Below, piece by piece: positions 21,780-45,299 of a stretch of DNA of 64,000 nucleotides. The translations under genes and the position numbers were made by a program. A model generated the notes under the pieces. That model saw only the letters and a program-made list of their open reading frames with translations. It did no database searches and was not told the DNA's origin. Source of the stretch: Larimichthys crocea (taxonomy: Eukaryota > Chordata > Actinopteri > Sciaenidae). The stretch is taken from assembly GCF_000972845.2 (NCBI RefSeq), contig NC_040021.1, positions 6,925,291 to 6,989,290 on the forward strand, written 5' to 3'. Numbering within the stretch: the first letter of the stretch is position 1; the number at the start of each line of letters is the position of its first letter.

Positions 21780-22464
21780 GACAGTTGCTACGTGTTCTAC
21801 TATTTACTCTTGTTTTTAAGATGCTGCACAAACACAAACACACACACACACATACACACACCACGTATAAAGATGCATACACAGAACAGGAGGCAAAAGA
21901 GCAAGCAGACACTGAAAAGAGGCGATATGGATCAAAGCCAGTGGAGGTGAATTATCCATATGAGTTCAGAGTGTTCAAATTATAAAAAAGTCAGAGCACC
22001 TCTCTAATGTTGTGGGAAAAAAAGGCTATACCTGCAGAAAGGTTCAAAAAGCCTCCTTTGTGTGCACTAGTGTGTGTGTTTTCTTTCAGTCTGAGCGACT
22101 TCTGTCAGGTTTTTCTGCTTATTTATATAAATATATATAAAAAATCAGATGATAAAACAGAGAGAGAAGAGAAGCTGCCTGCTGGCGTCTCCATCCAGAC
22201 TGTATGTTCTGTTTGCTCATTTAAAAGGAGGTCACGTTCACTGCTTAACACAAAAAAATACATAATCAGACAGGATACATTTACAGTGACGCCTGTGCTG
22301 GTTTGTCACCCTGAATCAATACGAAGTGAAGCTTCAGGTGGAAAAACAACAGACTGGTAAAGACGGTGATATGAAGGGAGGAAGTGACACGGGGGTGCAC
22401 ATTTCCTGTATATTCCCAGTCTTGCTGTTATTGTTTGGTCTAGTGTTTGACAGATGGTGATCCC

Positions 22465-22470
<6 letters not shown>

Positions 22471-22507
<37 letters not shown>
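22471..22507 (+). repeat. (CA)n microsatellite
   Basis: About 18 CA units. Confidence 0.92.
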
Positions 22508-22508
<1 letters not shown>

Positions 22509-23869
22509 TATACACACATGCAGTCAATGTTTTATGCCGCTGCGACAAAGCTGAACCATTGATAATGCATTGCAAAATGTCAAAGAGGAATGATGATGAA
22601 TGGTAAATCATACTTTTACCCTCAAGTGTGTTTTTTACAGCAATGCATTATTACGCAAGCGCAGCACTAAGCTGTCTGCAAGCTCTTATCATGGAATGAT
22701 TTGGTAGTTTGAAGACTGATACCTGAGGTATATCTTTCAATATACTTCACGATAGTAGAATAATCAAAGTAAGTGCTGCTTCTGATGGTCAGACAAGACG
22801 AGCATTGTGAGGATGTCACCTCTGGTCTTGGGTTAAGTCATTATATTCTGATATTTCAAAGGCTAAACGATAAATCAAGAACCTAATCCAATGATTGACT
22901 GTTTATAATCATCATTATACTTCTAGTACAGTCTTTCACATTCAGCATTCAGGTTCTTCACATGAACTATAACTTCATAGTTTTACTCATTGGAACATCT
23001 CTTAAAACTGAAAAAACAAGCTTCAGCACTGGTTTGGAGCTACTTTTCAAAGCACAGTCGACACTCCAACGTCGCAAACATAACTTCATCATTTTGATAT
23101 TTAACCCTTTTTTTTTTTTTTGCTCCTGACTTTTTTTTCTCGGGTAGGGATTTGCTGAATGTGTTGAAACACTTGAAGAAAATGGAGCCTGACAAACATT
23201 CACACACATCCCACTTCATACCACCAGGAGGTTGACTGACATGTTGCCATGACAGGAAGTCCAATATTTTTGGGTACATGAAGAGTTTATGAGAGCTAAA
23301 CTAACATCTAAAAATGTAATTGCGCACATTTTTTTCTGGCAGTTGCTAGGCTACAGAACCATATAAATGTAGGCAGATGCTGTTATTTTGTTTTTAAAGT
23401 TTCACGTTTTAGTCTCAGCTGCTGGGAGGAACTTCAATGATATCAGCCGGCGATATGGAAGAATCATCCTGATGTATAATCAAACTCGTGTATCTCTCAA
23501 GCACTGTGTGTGAAGATGTAACAGGGTGATGTGTATGAGGCAAAGCAGCTTTCTAAATTGGCTCTTTGATGGTTGCTCCATCTCACTGGAGGGTATGAGA
23601 GGCAACAAAATAAGCATGAACATACATACTGTGCACACCCACACAAACACACAGAGTGAGAGAGCTGAACATATGCAAACATACAGTGAGAGAGAAGTAA
23701 CTTAATCCCACTTTTGTTTGTTATTACTTGCATGATAAACATGTAATCTATGTGGAAGACGTCTCCGCTGACCCTGCATCAGAATAATAAGCAGCTTGAT
23801 CAAAATGAGCTGGAAAATGAAATCGATTCATTGCCTGTGCCGGAGTTTCTGTAAATTGACAAACGGACA

Positions 23870-24010
23870 AGAATGAATCACAAGTTTGACATCAGCGATG
23901 CATAATGTGATGGGGCGGCCGATGCATTATTCACACAGTCTATTGATTGTACTACAATGCGCCGCTCTGTTATCACCACATTAAGCATCAGAGTATTTTT
24001 TTCCCTATCT
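23870..24010. promoter_or_regulatory. Enhancer-like block between the genes
   Basis: Two gatgcat words flank ggggcggcc (gatgcataatgtgatggg, then cgatgcattattcacac), giving a loose inverted repeat. Next come ctattgattgtactacaatg and gttatcaccacattaagc. The whole is non-repetitive. Called by composition. Confidence 0.3.
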
Positions 24011-26147
24011 CACCGTTCTCCTTGTGCAGCCTTCAGTGTGCAATATTGTCTATTTGTGGTTAAATCTAATTACATACATGAATCATTTCAGTGCAGTGCA
24101 GATATTTATACATGCAACATGCACAACACACACTAAAAATGTACATCTCCAAACCCAGAAATGCATGCAAAGGATACTGCCATTTATATAGAAGTGAAGG
24201 TCTCAGAGGGACTTTCACTCCTGCTGACTGAGCCCCACAGTCACGAATACCAAACTCTGCTAACTTCTAAGCCCCCCCATCTCCCCAGTCTCTCTCCTCT
24301 GAAGCTATAACCCTCCTCCTCTCCCTGCTTCTCTGCTAAAACCTCTTCCTCTTCTGTCCTGATCCCGCTCAGTCCCAGGAACATTCAGGGCCTTTTCTGT
24401 TCAGCTGCCGTCCTGAATGTCCCCCATCAGTCTCTGTCAACACACACAAGCTACTGCAAAATACTTAAACCTTAAACCAGTCCCACATCAAGAAACAACG
24501 TCCTGCTCTTCATTTAGACTCTGAGAGGGAATTGAAGGTGGTAGCTACGGAGGATAATGGAGTCTGTGAAGAGTTAGTATGACTACAACTCTTATGCCAG
24601 GCTTTATCTCAAAGCTAAGCTTCAGCTGGTCTTTTCCTTCCTCCTCAAACATCAAGCAGTCACTACAGAATCAATGTGGACATTATAAAGTCTCAAATCA
24701 TGGAGAAATAATGATGAAAAATTATTTTTTTGTTGATTCAAAGACTCTGCTTTTTACTGTGTTTACTCGTGTTGCATTGGAGGAAAATGAATGAATGTAC
24801 CTTTTCACTGCAGACATTCTGACTTGCTACAGGCGTTACTAATAACATGAGTCTGTTTGTTTCAAGAGTCCCAAGTAAGCCGTGACAGTGACCCAGCACG
24901 CACATGACCAAGACTTTGAAAGTGAAGCAGCTAAATGGAATCCAGCTCTCGTTCATTTTGTTATTTACACCTGTGACATGTCAAAATATCTTATCAAAAA
25001 ATAATTAGAAATTTGGTAATAATTTGGATATTATCGGTAGTATGCTGCTGACACTTTCCTTCAGTTAGGATCCATCACTCACCTTTTAAAGAGAGTTTCA
25101 TGCTGATTAAAGTGATATTAAATTCATACTGAACTCAGGTCTGCATGGCGCTCCTGTCTCTTTTCTGTGGTGTTCTAGTGCAGCCTAGTGGTCAACAGCC
25201 GAACTGCAGCTTGAGTCTGCATCATAATGTGACACCTTTCAGACTGGGTGAGGTTAGAATAAAAAAAACATATGAAAGAAGATGGTATCCTAACATGTTG
25301 AAATAAATAGTGAATGACTGAACAAAGAATTTTTTTCAGACCCTTATATCTATAATAAAATGTATAAACCACTGACAACACATGGACAGAATAATACTGA
25401 AAATATCACAATAGATAATGATTAAATAATCCATCCGATGCTTTCTTTTCCAGGCATTTGAGGCAATTAGTGAGCACATTGAAACACATCAATTGATCAA
25501 CCATTCCATTCAGATCATTTCATTGGTGCAACTACACCACATCTCGTTGCCATCACCTAAATACACTACAGTTCTTCTTGGTAGAGCAGAAAGAAACAGG
25601 GCTGAGGTCGAACATGTGCACAAGCAATTCATTTATAATCTCCAAAAGTCTAACTGAGTCACTTTGCTTTCAGTCCCCACCAAGTACCTAAATGATCCCT
25701 GCACTGGTTTCCAGCTTTACATTCAGTTATCTATCACTTATTTTGGGCCTTATTTGTGATGCACTCCCAAAAAAAGTATGTCATTGCCTGAAAGCATTAT
25801 GGCACAAGACATTCAGGATTCTTATCACACTTGACCTTGAGCAAATGTTAAGGCTAAAAAAAATAAGATTTTTTCACAGTTGTGCTGTGAGCCGAGCGAA
25901 CAAAAACAGCCACAAAAGGTGAAATTTAAAAAAATACCACCACCCTCCTGAGTGAAATCCCAGTAAAAGAGTGTAGCGGTGGATGCAAACAAAAGGCAGG
26001 GAGCAGATAGAGCAGTATTAGTGTGACATGTGTGTAATGTATGCTGATACATCGTGTGTCAAAGCCCTGCAGGACAACAACCACAACCATGCCTCCAGAC
26101 TTCCAGACTGTCAGGAAATCTGTCATTGCTGACAGTCATATGCCTTG

Positions 26148-26149
<2 letters not shown>

Positions 26150-26203
<54 letters not shown>
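26150..26203 (+). repeat. (GT)n microsatellite, ~27 units
   Basis: An uninterrupted GT array. Confidence 0.95.
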
Positions 26204-26205
<2 letters not shown>

Positions 26206-26914
26206 CTTTGGCAGCGGGTCAGTCCAGAGAACATGGGAACAGCCGTTCTTCTTAAACATTCATGTCTGGTATCCTCACTGGCAGTTTTTCTTCTTCTTTC
26301 TTTGCATTAAACATCAAAGGAGCATTATCATGGCAGTCATGTCAGAGGAAACATATATATATGTGTCTATACAGAAGTATATAGAGATAATTATATGTTT
26401 TAATTGGGATTTATGTATTTGAACTCAGTCTAGGGCCTTTAAAATGTATTTCGATACCTGAACAGAAGCTTGCGAGTGCAGCTTTTTAATAGTAACAGAG
26501 CAAAAATTAAAGTCCTGGCAGTAATTTTCAAGTTAAATGTTAAAAGTTCTGACTCAAGCATGCACACAAACTATATATTTTTTTCTTTACTGTAAATAAA
26601 TGTTGTTTTTAACTTGTTGACAGTGAAACCAACTGCATAACTATCAGTGGTTTGCCTTTATAATGTATTTTCTTTTACTTTATTTAAAACAGCACAACCA
26701 AATTATGAAATCATCAACTGAGTCCCTCTGAATTAGAAACAATAAGACAAAAAGACATGACACATTTCTTTCACATGATACAGGCAGTTTTGATGGATGC
26801 ATGTACCCTCTAAAGACACTAGGGGGAGTAGTTTACACACACTTGGACAAGTTCTCACAAGAAAGAAGTGTGTGGTGGTGATGCCATTGTTGTGGAATAC
26901 TCTGGATAAATTTG

Positions 26915-26945
<31 letters not shown>

Positions 26946-27219
26946 ACAGAAGATCAGTGGTATCTAGTCCTCCTAATAAGGCAGCAGTCCCTGTGAATCC
27001 AGCTCTTTGATTTTGTTTCGTAGCCACGCTTCATGAGGAAATCACAGAATCAAAGAAAAGTTTGAAAGGTTTTAAACAAAACGCCTCACTGGTGAAAAAA
27101 CACGACTGTGAGACTCACTAATAAGAATGGATGCATCTCATGTAGTACAAACACCATGCCCCAAATTTAAAGCAACTATTTCTATATGTAATCTTTCTCT
27201 TGTGATGTCATGTGATGTA

Positions 27220-27695
27220 TGGTGGAAGAAGTACTCAAATCTTCAGTGAACGTGTAAAAATACTCAAGTAAAAATTGACATGGCATTGAAAATCCTCCTC
27301 AGGTAAAGTACAAAGGTATTCACACTAAATGTACTTCAAGTACCAAAACTAATTAGTGATGTATTGATGTGTACATTACTTTAATATCTACGCTGGTAAA
27401 GGTTGAACTCATTTTAATGACTTTATATACAGCTGGGAAGCTTAATATAATATAATAATAATAATATATAATATATTAATTTGTTTTTTTTTATATTTTG
27501 TATTATTAATCAAAATCTGCAAATAATGTGTAATTAAAGTTATCATATAAATGTAGTGGAGTAAAAAGTACAATATTTGTCTCTGAAATGTTGCATAGTA
27601 GAAGTATAAGGTAGCATATAGTGTAAATATTCGAGTAAAATACAAATACCTCAGTTGAGTACTTGACTAAAGTACTTAGTTACATTCCACCACTG
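27220..27695 (+). mobile_element. Nonautonomous DNA element, hAT-like ends
   Basis: It begins ggtggaagaagtactcaaat and ends cttagttacattccaccactg. The ends are imperfect inverted repeats (GGTGGAA / TTCCACC) and the right one closes with CACTG as in hAT elements. The inside repeats tactcaagtaaa and agtacaaaggta words (27255-27350, 27555-27680). This element type is very common in percomorph fish. No coding capacity is seen. Confidence 0.65.
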
Positions 27696-28630
27696 CTGCC
27701 TGCCATGCAATATGACAATATGGTAATTAACAATCACATAGATATTGACTGTCACAGTTCTCGTCACCAAACGAAGACAGTATAAATATTTTTGATGCAC
27801 ATTTTTCACATTGTCGGATCCTGAATATTTTCTAATTCTAAATGATAGATTAAAATAAAACATTTAAAAACATTTATTAGTTGAAGTATTATTATTATTA
27901 TTATTAAAGTATTATTAAAATGTGTTTCAACTACGTTCATAAAGGTCATCTCATATTAATATTGAGATAACACTCACAAATCTACAATATGAAGCATTAT
28001 GATGTTCATCACCAAGAACATAAACATAACAGGAATAGTGTGATGTGTCACTGTATACTTCCTGTAATTATTAGTGTTAAAATGATCTCTGCTGCTGACA
28101 CTTTTTGTTACATGTTGTGCCCACACTATTTCCAGATAAGTGAGTTGATAGTTGAAATACTAACTGTAACCCCACCATCCTGTATTCTGCTGCTAAATAT
28201 GACAATAGATCAATAAATTATTGCTCCATAAATCCAACTGGTGACATGACTGTCCTGCTCTTGCATCTGCAGGGCGGTGTTATACCTGCTCCCTCTTTTA
28301 ATCAGGGCAAGGTTTATGCACTTCCCATCCAAGGTGAGTCATGCAGCGTAATCAAGCAGTGATGCCAAGTCTATATGGAGGTGTAGACATCATCATTATA
28401 CTGTAGTGCAAGCAAATATACAGACAGGTGACAAATTCATAGTTCAATGAGCAAAAGATATGAGTGATGTGTTATGCTCTTCACAGTCTATAGAGCTTAA
28501 CCCAAGTAGATTTGGGACCAGCACTCTCCTCCACCATAAAAACACCAACGATGATCTTTGGAAGATGCTTCCAGTAAAAACAGGCTTCAAGAATCTCTGC
28601 CAAGCTGTTCTGAAGACCAATGACTTACAT

Positions 28631-29143
28631 CAGGGATGGACAACTTAGTGTGCCCTGGGAGTCACTTTAGCAAAATGAGGAGGGCCAGAGGCCAGTTATT
28701 AAACACACAATACTAACATTCATCAGATGAAATGATTACAGAACTGTTGCTGTGGCGGAATAATACGATTTCAAAGTCATAGTCTTCTATTTTCGTCTTT
28801 TCCTGCTAGACTTGTGATCAACAACCTCGCATACGGCAACTGCCAAATGGCAAATTAAACACAGTGGTCTTATGTGTCAAAAAGAACTCATCTGTCCATT
28901 TTTTATTGACGTTCCTGTTTTTATTGGCAACCTTTCGACATTTGCCCTCCTCACTCATCTTTGCCAAGAGGCAAATCCAGTTGCAGGAGCCCCACACAGG
29001 TCAGGGTATGTGTGAACTATTCGCAGAAATGAAGTGACACCTGCACAGATTGCTGATAGGCTAATATGAAACCTCCTTAGTAAAAATTAAAATGGCTGGC
29101 GGGCCACTTGGCACCCGATCGGGCCCTAAGTTGAGTAACACTG
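28631..29143. mobile_element. hAT-superfamily transposon relic
   Basis: The left end cagggatggacaacttag and right end ctaagttgagtaacactg are imperfect inverted repeats with the CAGGG...CACTG form of Charlie-type hAT elements. Flanking 8-mers acttacat and ctttacag look like a decayed target-site duplication. Subterminal gagggccagaggccag and ggcgggccacttgg resemble the GGGCC-rich ends of this group. It contains a transposase N-terminal fragment on the minus strand. Confidence 0.65.
28818..28958 (-). pseudogene. hAT transposase N-terminal fragment
   Basis: The minus strand from 28958 reads 46 codons: MSEEGKCRKVANK, then NVNKKWTDEFF, then TVFNLPFGSCRMRGC and a stop. KxRKV followed by a KWT-x-x-[FY]F word is the usual start of GTF2IRD2/ZMYM-type domesticated hAT transposases. 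Only the N-terminus is left, and the BED finger and catalytic core are gone. It is too short and broken to be functional. Confidence 0.45.
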
Positions 29144-29684
29144 CTTTACAGTGTTGGTTTGGTTTATTGACTGTCAGGAAGACCTTGACTTATTTCCATT
29201 GTTGTCTCTGCTGATAACACAGTCTAGATTAAGATTAATACTAGAAGACAGCAACTTAAAAAAACACAGCATTGTTTTTGTTTTTTCATTTGACACCCAT
29301 GTAGAAATCTATTTGTCCTATCTGGTCATATTTTTCACTAATACAGAACTTTGTTTAAAAAGCTGCTGCACATTTGGAATTAGTAGTTGTTCATCTTTGT
29401 GTGTACATGAAGTGCTTGTGCTTTTATTTTATGGAAATGACAAATATACATGATCCATAAATAAATGTATTTTTGCTTGCTCCTCATATGCTTACACATA
29501 GAGCTTCTTAACAGTAGTGGAGCCTTTGCAGGGGTTCCCCATTCACAAAGCCTGTCTGCCTTTACAGAGGGCGGAGAGAGGGAGAGAGAGAGAGGGAGGG
29601 AGGGAGAGGGACAGAGAGAGAGAGAGATGAGACGTTCCTTCTTCACTTGGCTGCATTCGGTTTACCGACACCGGAGAAGCGACC
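29144..29684 (+). promoter_or_regulatory. tfap2b: Proximal promoter and 5' UTR of tfap2b exon 1
   Basis: The stretch before the MLWKL start ends in a GA/GGGA-rich tract (29571-29629) and a short leader. I see no TATA box. The GA tract is probably within the 5' UTR or core promoter and may bind GAGA-type factors. The transcription start is unknown. Confidence 0.4.
29571..29629 (+). repeat. GA/GGGA-rich tract
   Basis: Almost pure purine over 59 bp (gagaggga units), ending 56 bp before the tfap2b ATG. Confidence 0.85.
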
Positions 29685-40231
<10,547 letters not shown>

Positions 40232-40995
40232 AGCACGGGAAGAAGGAGGGAGCGATGACTGAGAGCTGAACGGGAGGCAGACACACAGACAGAGGCGTTA
40301 CACCGTTACTTCTAGCTTTACACCACTGCCACTGACCTGCCGCACACAGGGCTGAGGTGGAGGAGGAGGAGGAGGAGGAGGAAGGCTTGGTAGAGAGAAA
40401 AAGGCGGAGGAAGACACCCGTGGGCCAGTGTCAGAGAGCACAGAGGGATTTTTCATCTGTGTTACGTTCTTTTCATTCCCCTGAGGACATGGTGGTTACT
40501 GTGTTACATCCATTTCGCTCCCCCTGCCTGCATCCTGTGAGACTGAGACGCTGTGAGCAGCCAACAAGCAACATTGTATGTGTGTGTGTGTGTGTGTGTG
40601 CGTGAGAGTGTGCGTGCTTGTGTTTGTCCTCACACAGAAACGCATTGTGGGTATGAAGATGATGGGTGATGAGCATTATATCTGTGAAACAGGTTCGTCT
40701 GGTTAACATAAGTGTGAGGAGGGAGGGTATTAATTTATGTGTGTAAATATTTATTTATATTAATTTAAATGGATGGTTGTGTAAATAGGTGCACCAGCTA
40801 TTTTGGAGTAGGCCTATTTATCTGTGATTCCACCTTTGTGAGTCGGCGGGTGGGGAGGGCAGGACTCATCCAGTGTTTTTTTTTGTTCTTATAGAGCTGT
40901 TGTCATGGTGCTGATGATGGGTAGACATGCTTCTAATTGTCCAGTGATTTCATTTCTATCACATTGATAATAAACCATGTGTTTTATTATGCGAG
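40232..40995 (+). other. tfap2b: tfap2b 3' UTR (inferred extent)
   Basis: The stretch from the TGA to just past the AATAAA at 40969 contains a GAG-type trinucleotide run (about 40357-40385) and a short GT array (40577-40601). It becomes A/T-rich (tttatgtgtgtaaatattta) near the end, like other AP-2 3' UTRs. The end is inferred. Confidence 0.55.
40969..40974 (+). terminator. tfap2b: Poly(A) signal of tfap2b
   Basis: AATAAA lies about 740 bp after the stop, followed by tgtgttttattatgcgaggtgtg, a U/GU-rich downstream element. It is the only good signal between the stop and about 41.1 kb. Confidence 0.65.
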
Positions 40996-42080
40996 GTGTG
41001 CAGCCTGCGCCTTTTCTCCAGGGAAATTCTCCACACTAAGAGCTGTGGGGGTCACAGTTAATTTCAGTTCAATCCATTCAAAATGTAAAACATGATATTT
41101 ATTTATTTATTTATTTCATGAAATATTAATTCACCTCTAAGTGAAATAGTTTACATTTGTTGGAGTCAAAAAAAAAAAAAGCAACTTTCTGAATGCGTGA
41201 AATTGGAGCTGGATTGACCCCAAACACTAATCCTGTTATTCACTGTGATATTCAGTGTGACGGGTCAAATTCGCAGGCCGGGCATCTTTGCTAGTCATTC
41301 TGATTTAAGTGAAATGAGTTAACGAGATAGCGTCTGTTCATCACAACATAAATGTCTGATCAAAAGAAAAAAAAGCATTAAAATCTAATTAGTGGTCCAA
41401 CAACACTGTAGAAAACCATTTAATTTAATTTCATTTTTCATTTTAACATATTAATTATTCGCTGCAGCAGACAGTACATTTCTGATTTGGAGACACAGAA
41501 CAATAACATATAGTATTTCAGACAGATAGGTGCAGTTGAAGTAGCTGGTAAGGCCTTGACCTTCAGCTTCCCGCAGGGAAAACACGTGGAAGCTGTTGGA
41601 AATCGTGATTTTAAAAGGCACAGTCATTGTCTCCAATGACCCAACCAGAACTGAGTCACACACACACGTGTAAGGAACTGATTAATACATGGATCTGACT
41701 CATATCTGATGCTGTTAAGGCTTGTTTACCTTAGTAATATAACAAGAATATCCAGCTTTCAAGTCAAAGTTGCAGTGGTGTAGTATCCACTTCTAATCAC
41801 TCATGTGTTATGCAAGCTGAATATTTATTCTTAGGTTGGCAAAGGCGTGACATAGTTGCCCAATTTCCACGAGAGGATAAGGAATAAAATGTACTTCACT
41901 TAAAAATGCAAAATTATGTATTTGTCTCACCGTATACACTGGGGACAGTATTTATGACCTCTTCTGTATATTAACTATGCTAATTTCATAATGATCCCTG
42001 AAGTTTTGGTGACCTAAATATACAAGAGTACAGTCTTAAATGTCTCACTCGTTTATAACAAAGGATGTTTATCCTTTACT

Positions 42081-42082
42081 GA

Positions 42083-42178
<96 letters not shown>

Positions 42179-42181
42179 AAA
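42081..42181 (+). repeat. (GAAA)n microsatellite, 25 units
   Basis: A perfect tetranucleotide array of about 100 bp, all purine on the + strand. Confidence 0.97.
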
Positions 42182-42383
42182 TTATACACACTTACACCAC
42201 TGATTATGTGGTTTAAAGAAAATGCTAAATGCTCCTTTAAAATGGGCCTATGTTTTGTTATTACTGGCATTAAAAGATATCATGTGTATATCGATATATA
42301 ATTAAGATATACTGCAATTATCAAATAGCCTAAATGACATTTATAGTCCCAGATTAAAAGTTCTAATAACATAAATAATACTA

Positions 42384-42490
42384 AGTAAGTCAACTTTATT
42401 TACAAAGCAACTCTAAAAACCAAAGCTGCTGGTGCAAGGTGCTGTACAATAAAACAGGAAATAACATTATGAAAACAATAAAAGAGGAAG
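42384..42490 (+). mobile_element. Interspersed repeat fragment
   Basis: aagtcaactttatttacaaa, caaagctgctggtgcaagg and gtgctgtacaataaaaca follow a motif series that recurs across teleost genomes (tttatttataaagcac...gtgctgtacaataaaaca). The element class is unknown to me. Confidence 0.4.
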
Positions 42491-42597
42491 TTAAAAAAAT
42501 AGGAAATAACAAAAATAAAAAATAACAATGATATTTAAAATCTTACTATGGAAGCATTAAACTGACAGTGGTCTGGGGTCTATATATTGCCTCTGAG

Positions 42598-42631
<34 letters not shown>

Positions 42632-43659
42632 GATGGATACAGTCTTATTCCGTGGAGATAATTGCGTGGATTTCCCGCTCCTCGTTTCAGGGAGGCTTCT
42701 CTCTCCCGCACGCGCGCGGGGGGAATAGAATCGTGCCTCGCGGGCCCGCTTCTGCGGTGGGGATCTACTAATGACGGAAGAGCGCGAGAGACACACAAAA
42801 AAAGTATAGAGAGAGAGACGGAGAAAGAAAGCTAATGAGAAAGAGAGACGGTGGAAAGAAAGAAAGAGAGAAAGAAAATGGGCAGAGGAAAAAGAGAGAG
42901 AAAGTGTCCCGCGGGCTCAGTGTGACCCGTGGAGTGGAACGCCGCGTGACGCAGGTGCAGAGTTCAGCACCCGCATGTCCGCGAGCGATTCCCGCTCAAC
43001 AAAGACAGGAAGCTGCTGAGGATCAGTGGCTCCAACAACGACAGGTTGGCTGGAACCATAAACACACAGACAACAACAACACGAGGACCTTCATTCATCA
43101 GGCACATAATATCATCACGAGGACACTGTCAATTTAAATACTAAAAACAACTAGACGAATGTTTGTGGAATATTAATATTTCCTTTAAGAGGAAAAGTTT
43201 AATTGTCGAACATTAACTAAAAAACATAAGGAAGATAATAAAATCAAGTACTAGAAGATGTAAATATGTTTTTGAATTAAAGGAGCAGTACGCAGGGTAT
43301 TTAAAATGTGCAAGACTCTTGTTAAAATAGAGAAATTAAAAAACCAAACATTGACATAAAACAAATAGATCTCAGTAATTGAACTGCAGTGTCAATAAAA
43401 TTGATAAACTCAGTAGATGAGAGAATTTAACTGAACAAACTTTGACTGGTGCTCTGTGATTATGAAGAGAAGAATTATAGGCAATGTGGTTTGTCCAGGA
43501 TTTACTTTTCAGAGCTCTGAAATAGCTATATAACATAATATAATTAAACACCAAATGATCTAATTTAAATGTAAGTACAATAAAATGATGCCGAGCTAAA
43601 GGTAAAAATTAATATCTCATACATTTGTGGAAAAAATCAGGCCACCAGTGTGTGCGATT

Positions 43660-43830
43660 GTGTATTTTTCTCCTCAACACGAGAAACCAAAGACGTGACA
43701 CGAGCGGCTCAAAGTTGGTTTTGTCGTTCTCTGCATTGAGCCTCAGGCCTGGCATTCACAAAACTAAGTCTGCAAGGGTCATGCAAATATCATAAATTAT
43801 GTGTTAGATTTTCCTTTTAAATAATATTAC
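43660..43830. promoter_or_regulatory. Enhancer-like block with AP-2 and octamer sites
   Basis: Within 170 bp lie GCCTCAGGC at 43740-43748 (a full AP-2 consensus), the octamer ATGCAAAT at 43781-43788 and the AT-rich word cataaattatg. It lies 2.7 kb past the tfap2b poly(A) signal. Called by motif and composition. Confidence 0.35.
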
Positions 43831-45298
43831 AAGTTCGTACGGCTTAGACGACACAGGGAAATGCAGTAAAAACTCTCAAAAACCTCAAAAATGTTTTTTT
43901 ACATTGACATGTGAAGATGACAAGTGTGTGCCTGTCAACACATAGCATCACAGTAACTCTGCTGCATGGCTCCATCTTCAACACATAAACCTTTCTATGT
44001 GTTATTATATTTAACAGCACATAACACAATGCATCATTATCAGCCATATTTAACATCCTCGACATCAGCAGTAGTTTATAATGACAGAAAATGTCATGTT
44101 CTGAGTTAACTCGTACTTCCCGTGTTTTTATAATAGTTGGCAGCTCCTGTAGACAGCGTGGGATATGTTGTCTAAAAAGACTCAAACCAGCAGAATTTGG
44201 CTTTGAGCTGATTTACACAACAATGTGAAACCCTACAGATTTAGAGCTCGTCAATAGATACTGATTCTAGAAATCAATGCAAGCTACAGGAAGTTTAAAT
44301 GTTTGTCTAGAATCTCAGAAGACAAAAAGGAAAAAAAAAACACTTGTGTGTCAGTAAAACTGGCCCTACTACTCAGATTATCTGTCTGCTCACCCACAAA
44401 CAAACTGCAAAGTCTCATTTGAACAAACACGAGGTGACATGAACACAGCATTAAACAGAAAATATCAAATTCCAGGTTAATTCCAGGAGTCAGTGGAGCT
44501 TTCTAATGCAATTATCCAATTCCACGTCCTATATTCTAATAAGACCACGCCGGTTCACAGCCTTCTGTGAGCTTTTAACATGGAGAAAGAAAAGACTGAC
44601 AACAAAATATCAGCAGTGGTATCATGATGCTCCGACATTCATTACAGAGGAGGACTAAAGTGGAGCAGAGAAAAAGCAAAAGTCCAGGGCAGAATAAGCA
44701 AAAGAAGGTTAAGGAGGGTTAACCCCCGGAGGTCCTCTGACCGTAACAGTGAGCCATGATGGAATATCTACCATTGCACTATTACAGCTGTGCTTTTCAC
44801 AGTAGTATGATGTAATTTCATCTTTTTCTGGTCCACATAATCTGTGCAAAATTCTGCACTGCTCTGCAATCACATGTCAGAGTTGGAGCTTTTGTAGCTT
44901 CATCTATACAGCTGATCATGCTAAAACACATCACTTCCTCGTGCACATGCCGCAGAGCGTTTCTTAAAATGGCAAATAAGCATTCAGGAGCTGGATATGA
45001 TATGAATTATTTGATGAATTGGTGATAATAGGGAGCAGAATTCATTTTTATGAAAATGTCACAGGTTGTTACTTTAATGAGAGGATCAGTGGAAGGTAAT
45101 CCGGTTATGAACATGGACTGAGCTTATGAAGGCATTGGTAATATTTGATATACAACAGTATGAGAGCAGTACTGACACTCTCTCCCATGTCTGCAGTCAG
45201 TCTGTCTGTCGTTTTTTTGCCAGGAAGTGAGAGAGCAGGCCCCCATCAGCAAAGCCCCTCAGCGTTCTGTCACGCAATGGGCTGTAAAAATGCTTATC

Positions 45299-45299
45299 C

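Larger units (their letters stand above)
20523..21800 (+). other. tfap2d: tfap2d 3' UTR (inferred extent)
   Basis: The stretch between the TAG stop and the last good poly(A) signal is AU-rich. It holds three long dinucleotide arrays: GT at 20569-20622, GT at about 20772-20798, and CA at 20946-21017. The end is inferred from the AATAAA at 21774, so a shorter transcript ending near 21240 is also possible. Confidence 0.5.
21801..27219. other. Spacer between tfap2d and tfap2b, first part
   Basis: No coding exon is recognised. It holds CA/GT arrays (22471-22507, 26150-26203, 26919-26944) and one enhancer-like block (23870-24010). The rest is ordinary AT-rich sequence. Confidence 0.6.

Noticed and set aside
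29628..29684. Longer N-terminus of tfap2b as in the human reference (MHSPPRDQAAI before MLWKL)
   Set aside because: The frame is closed by TGA at 29628-29630 and there is no ATG between it and 29685.
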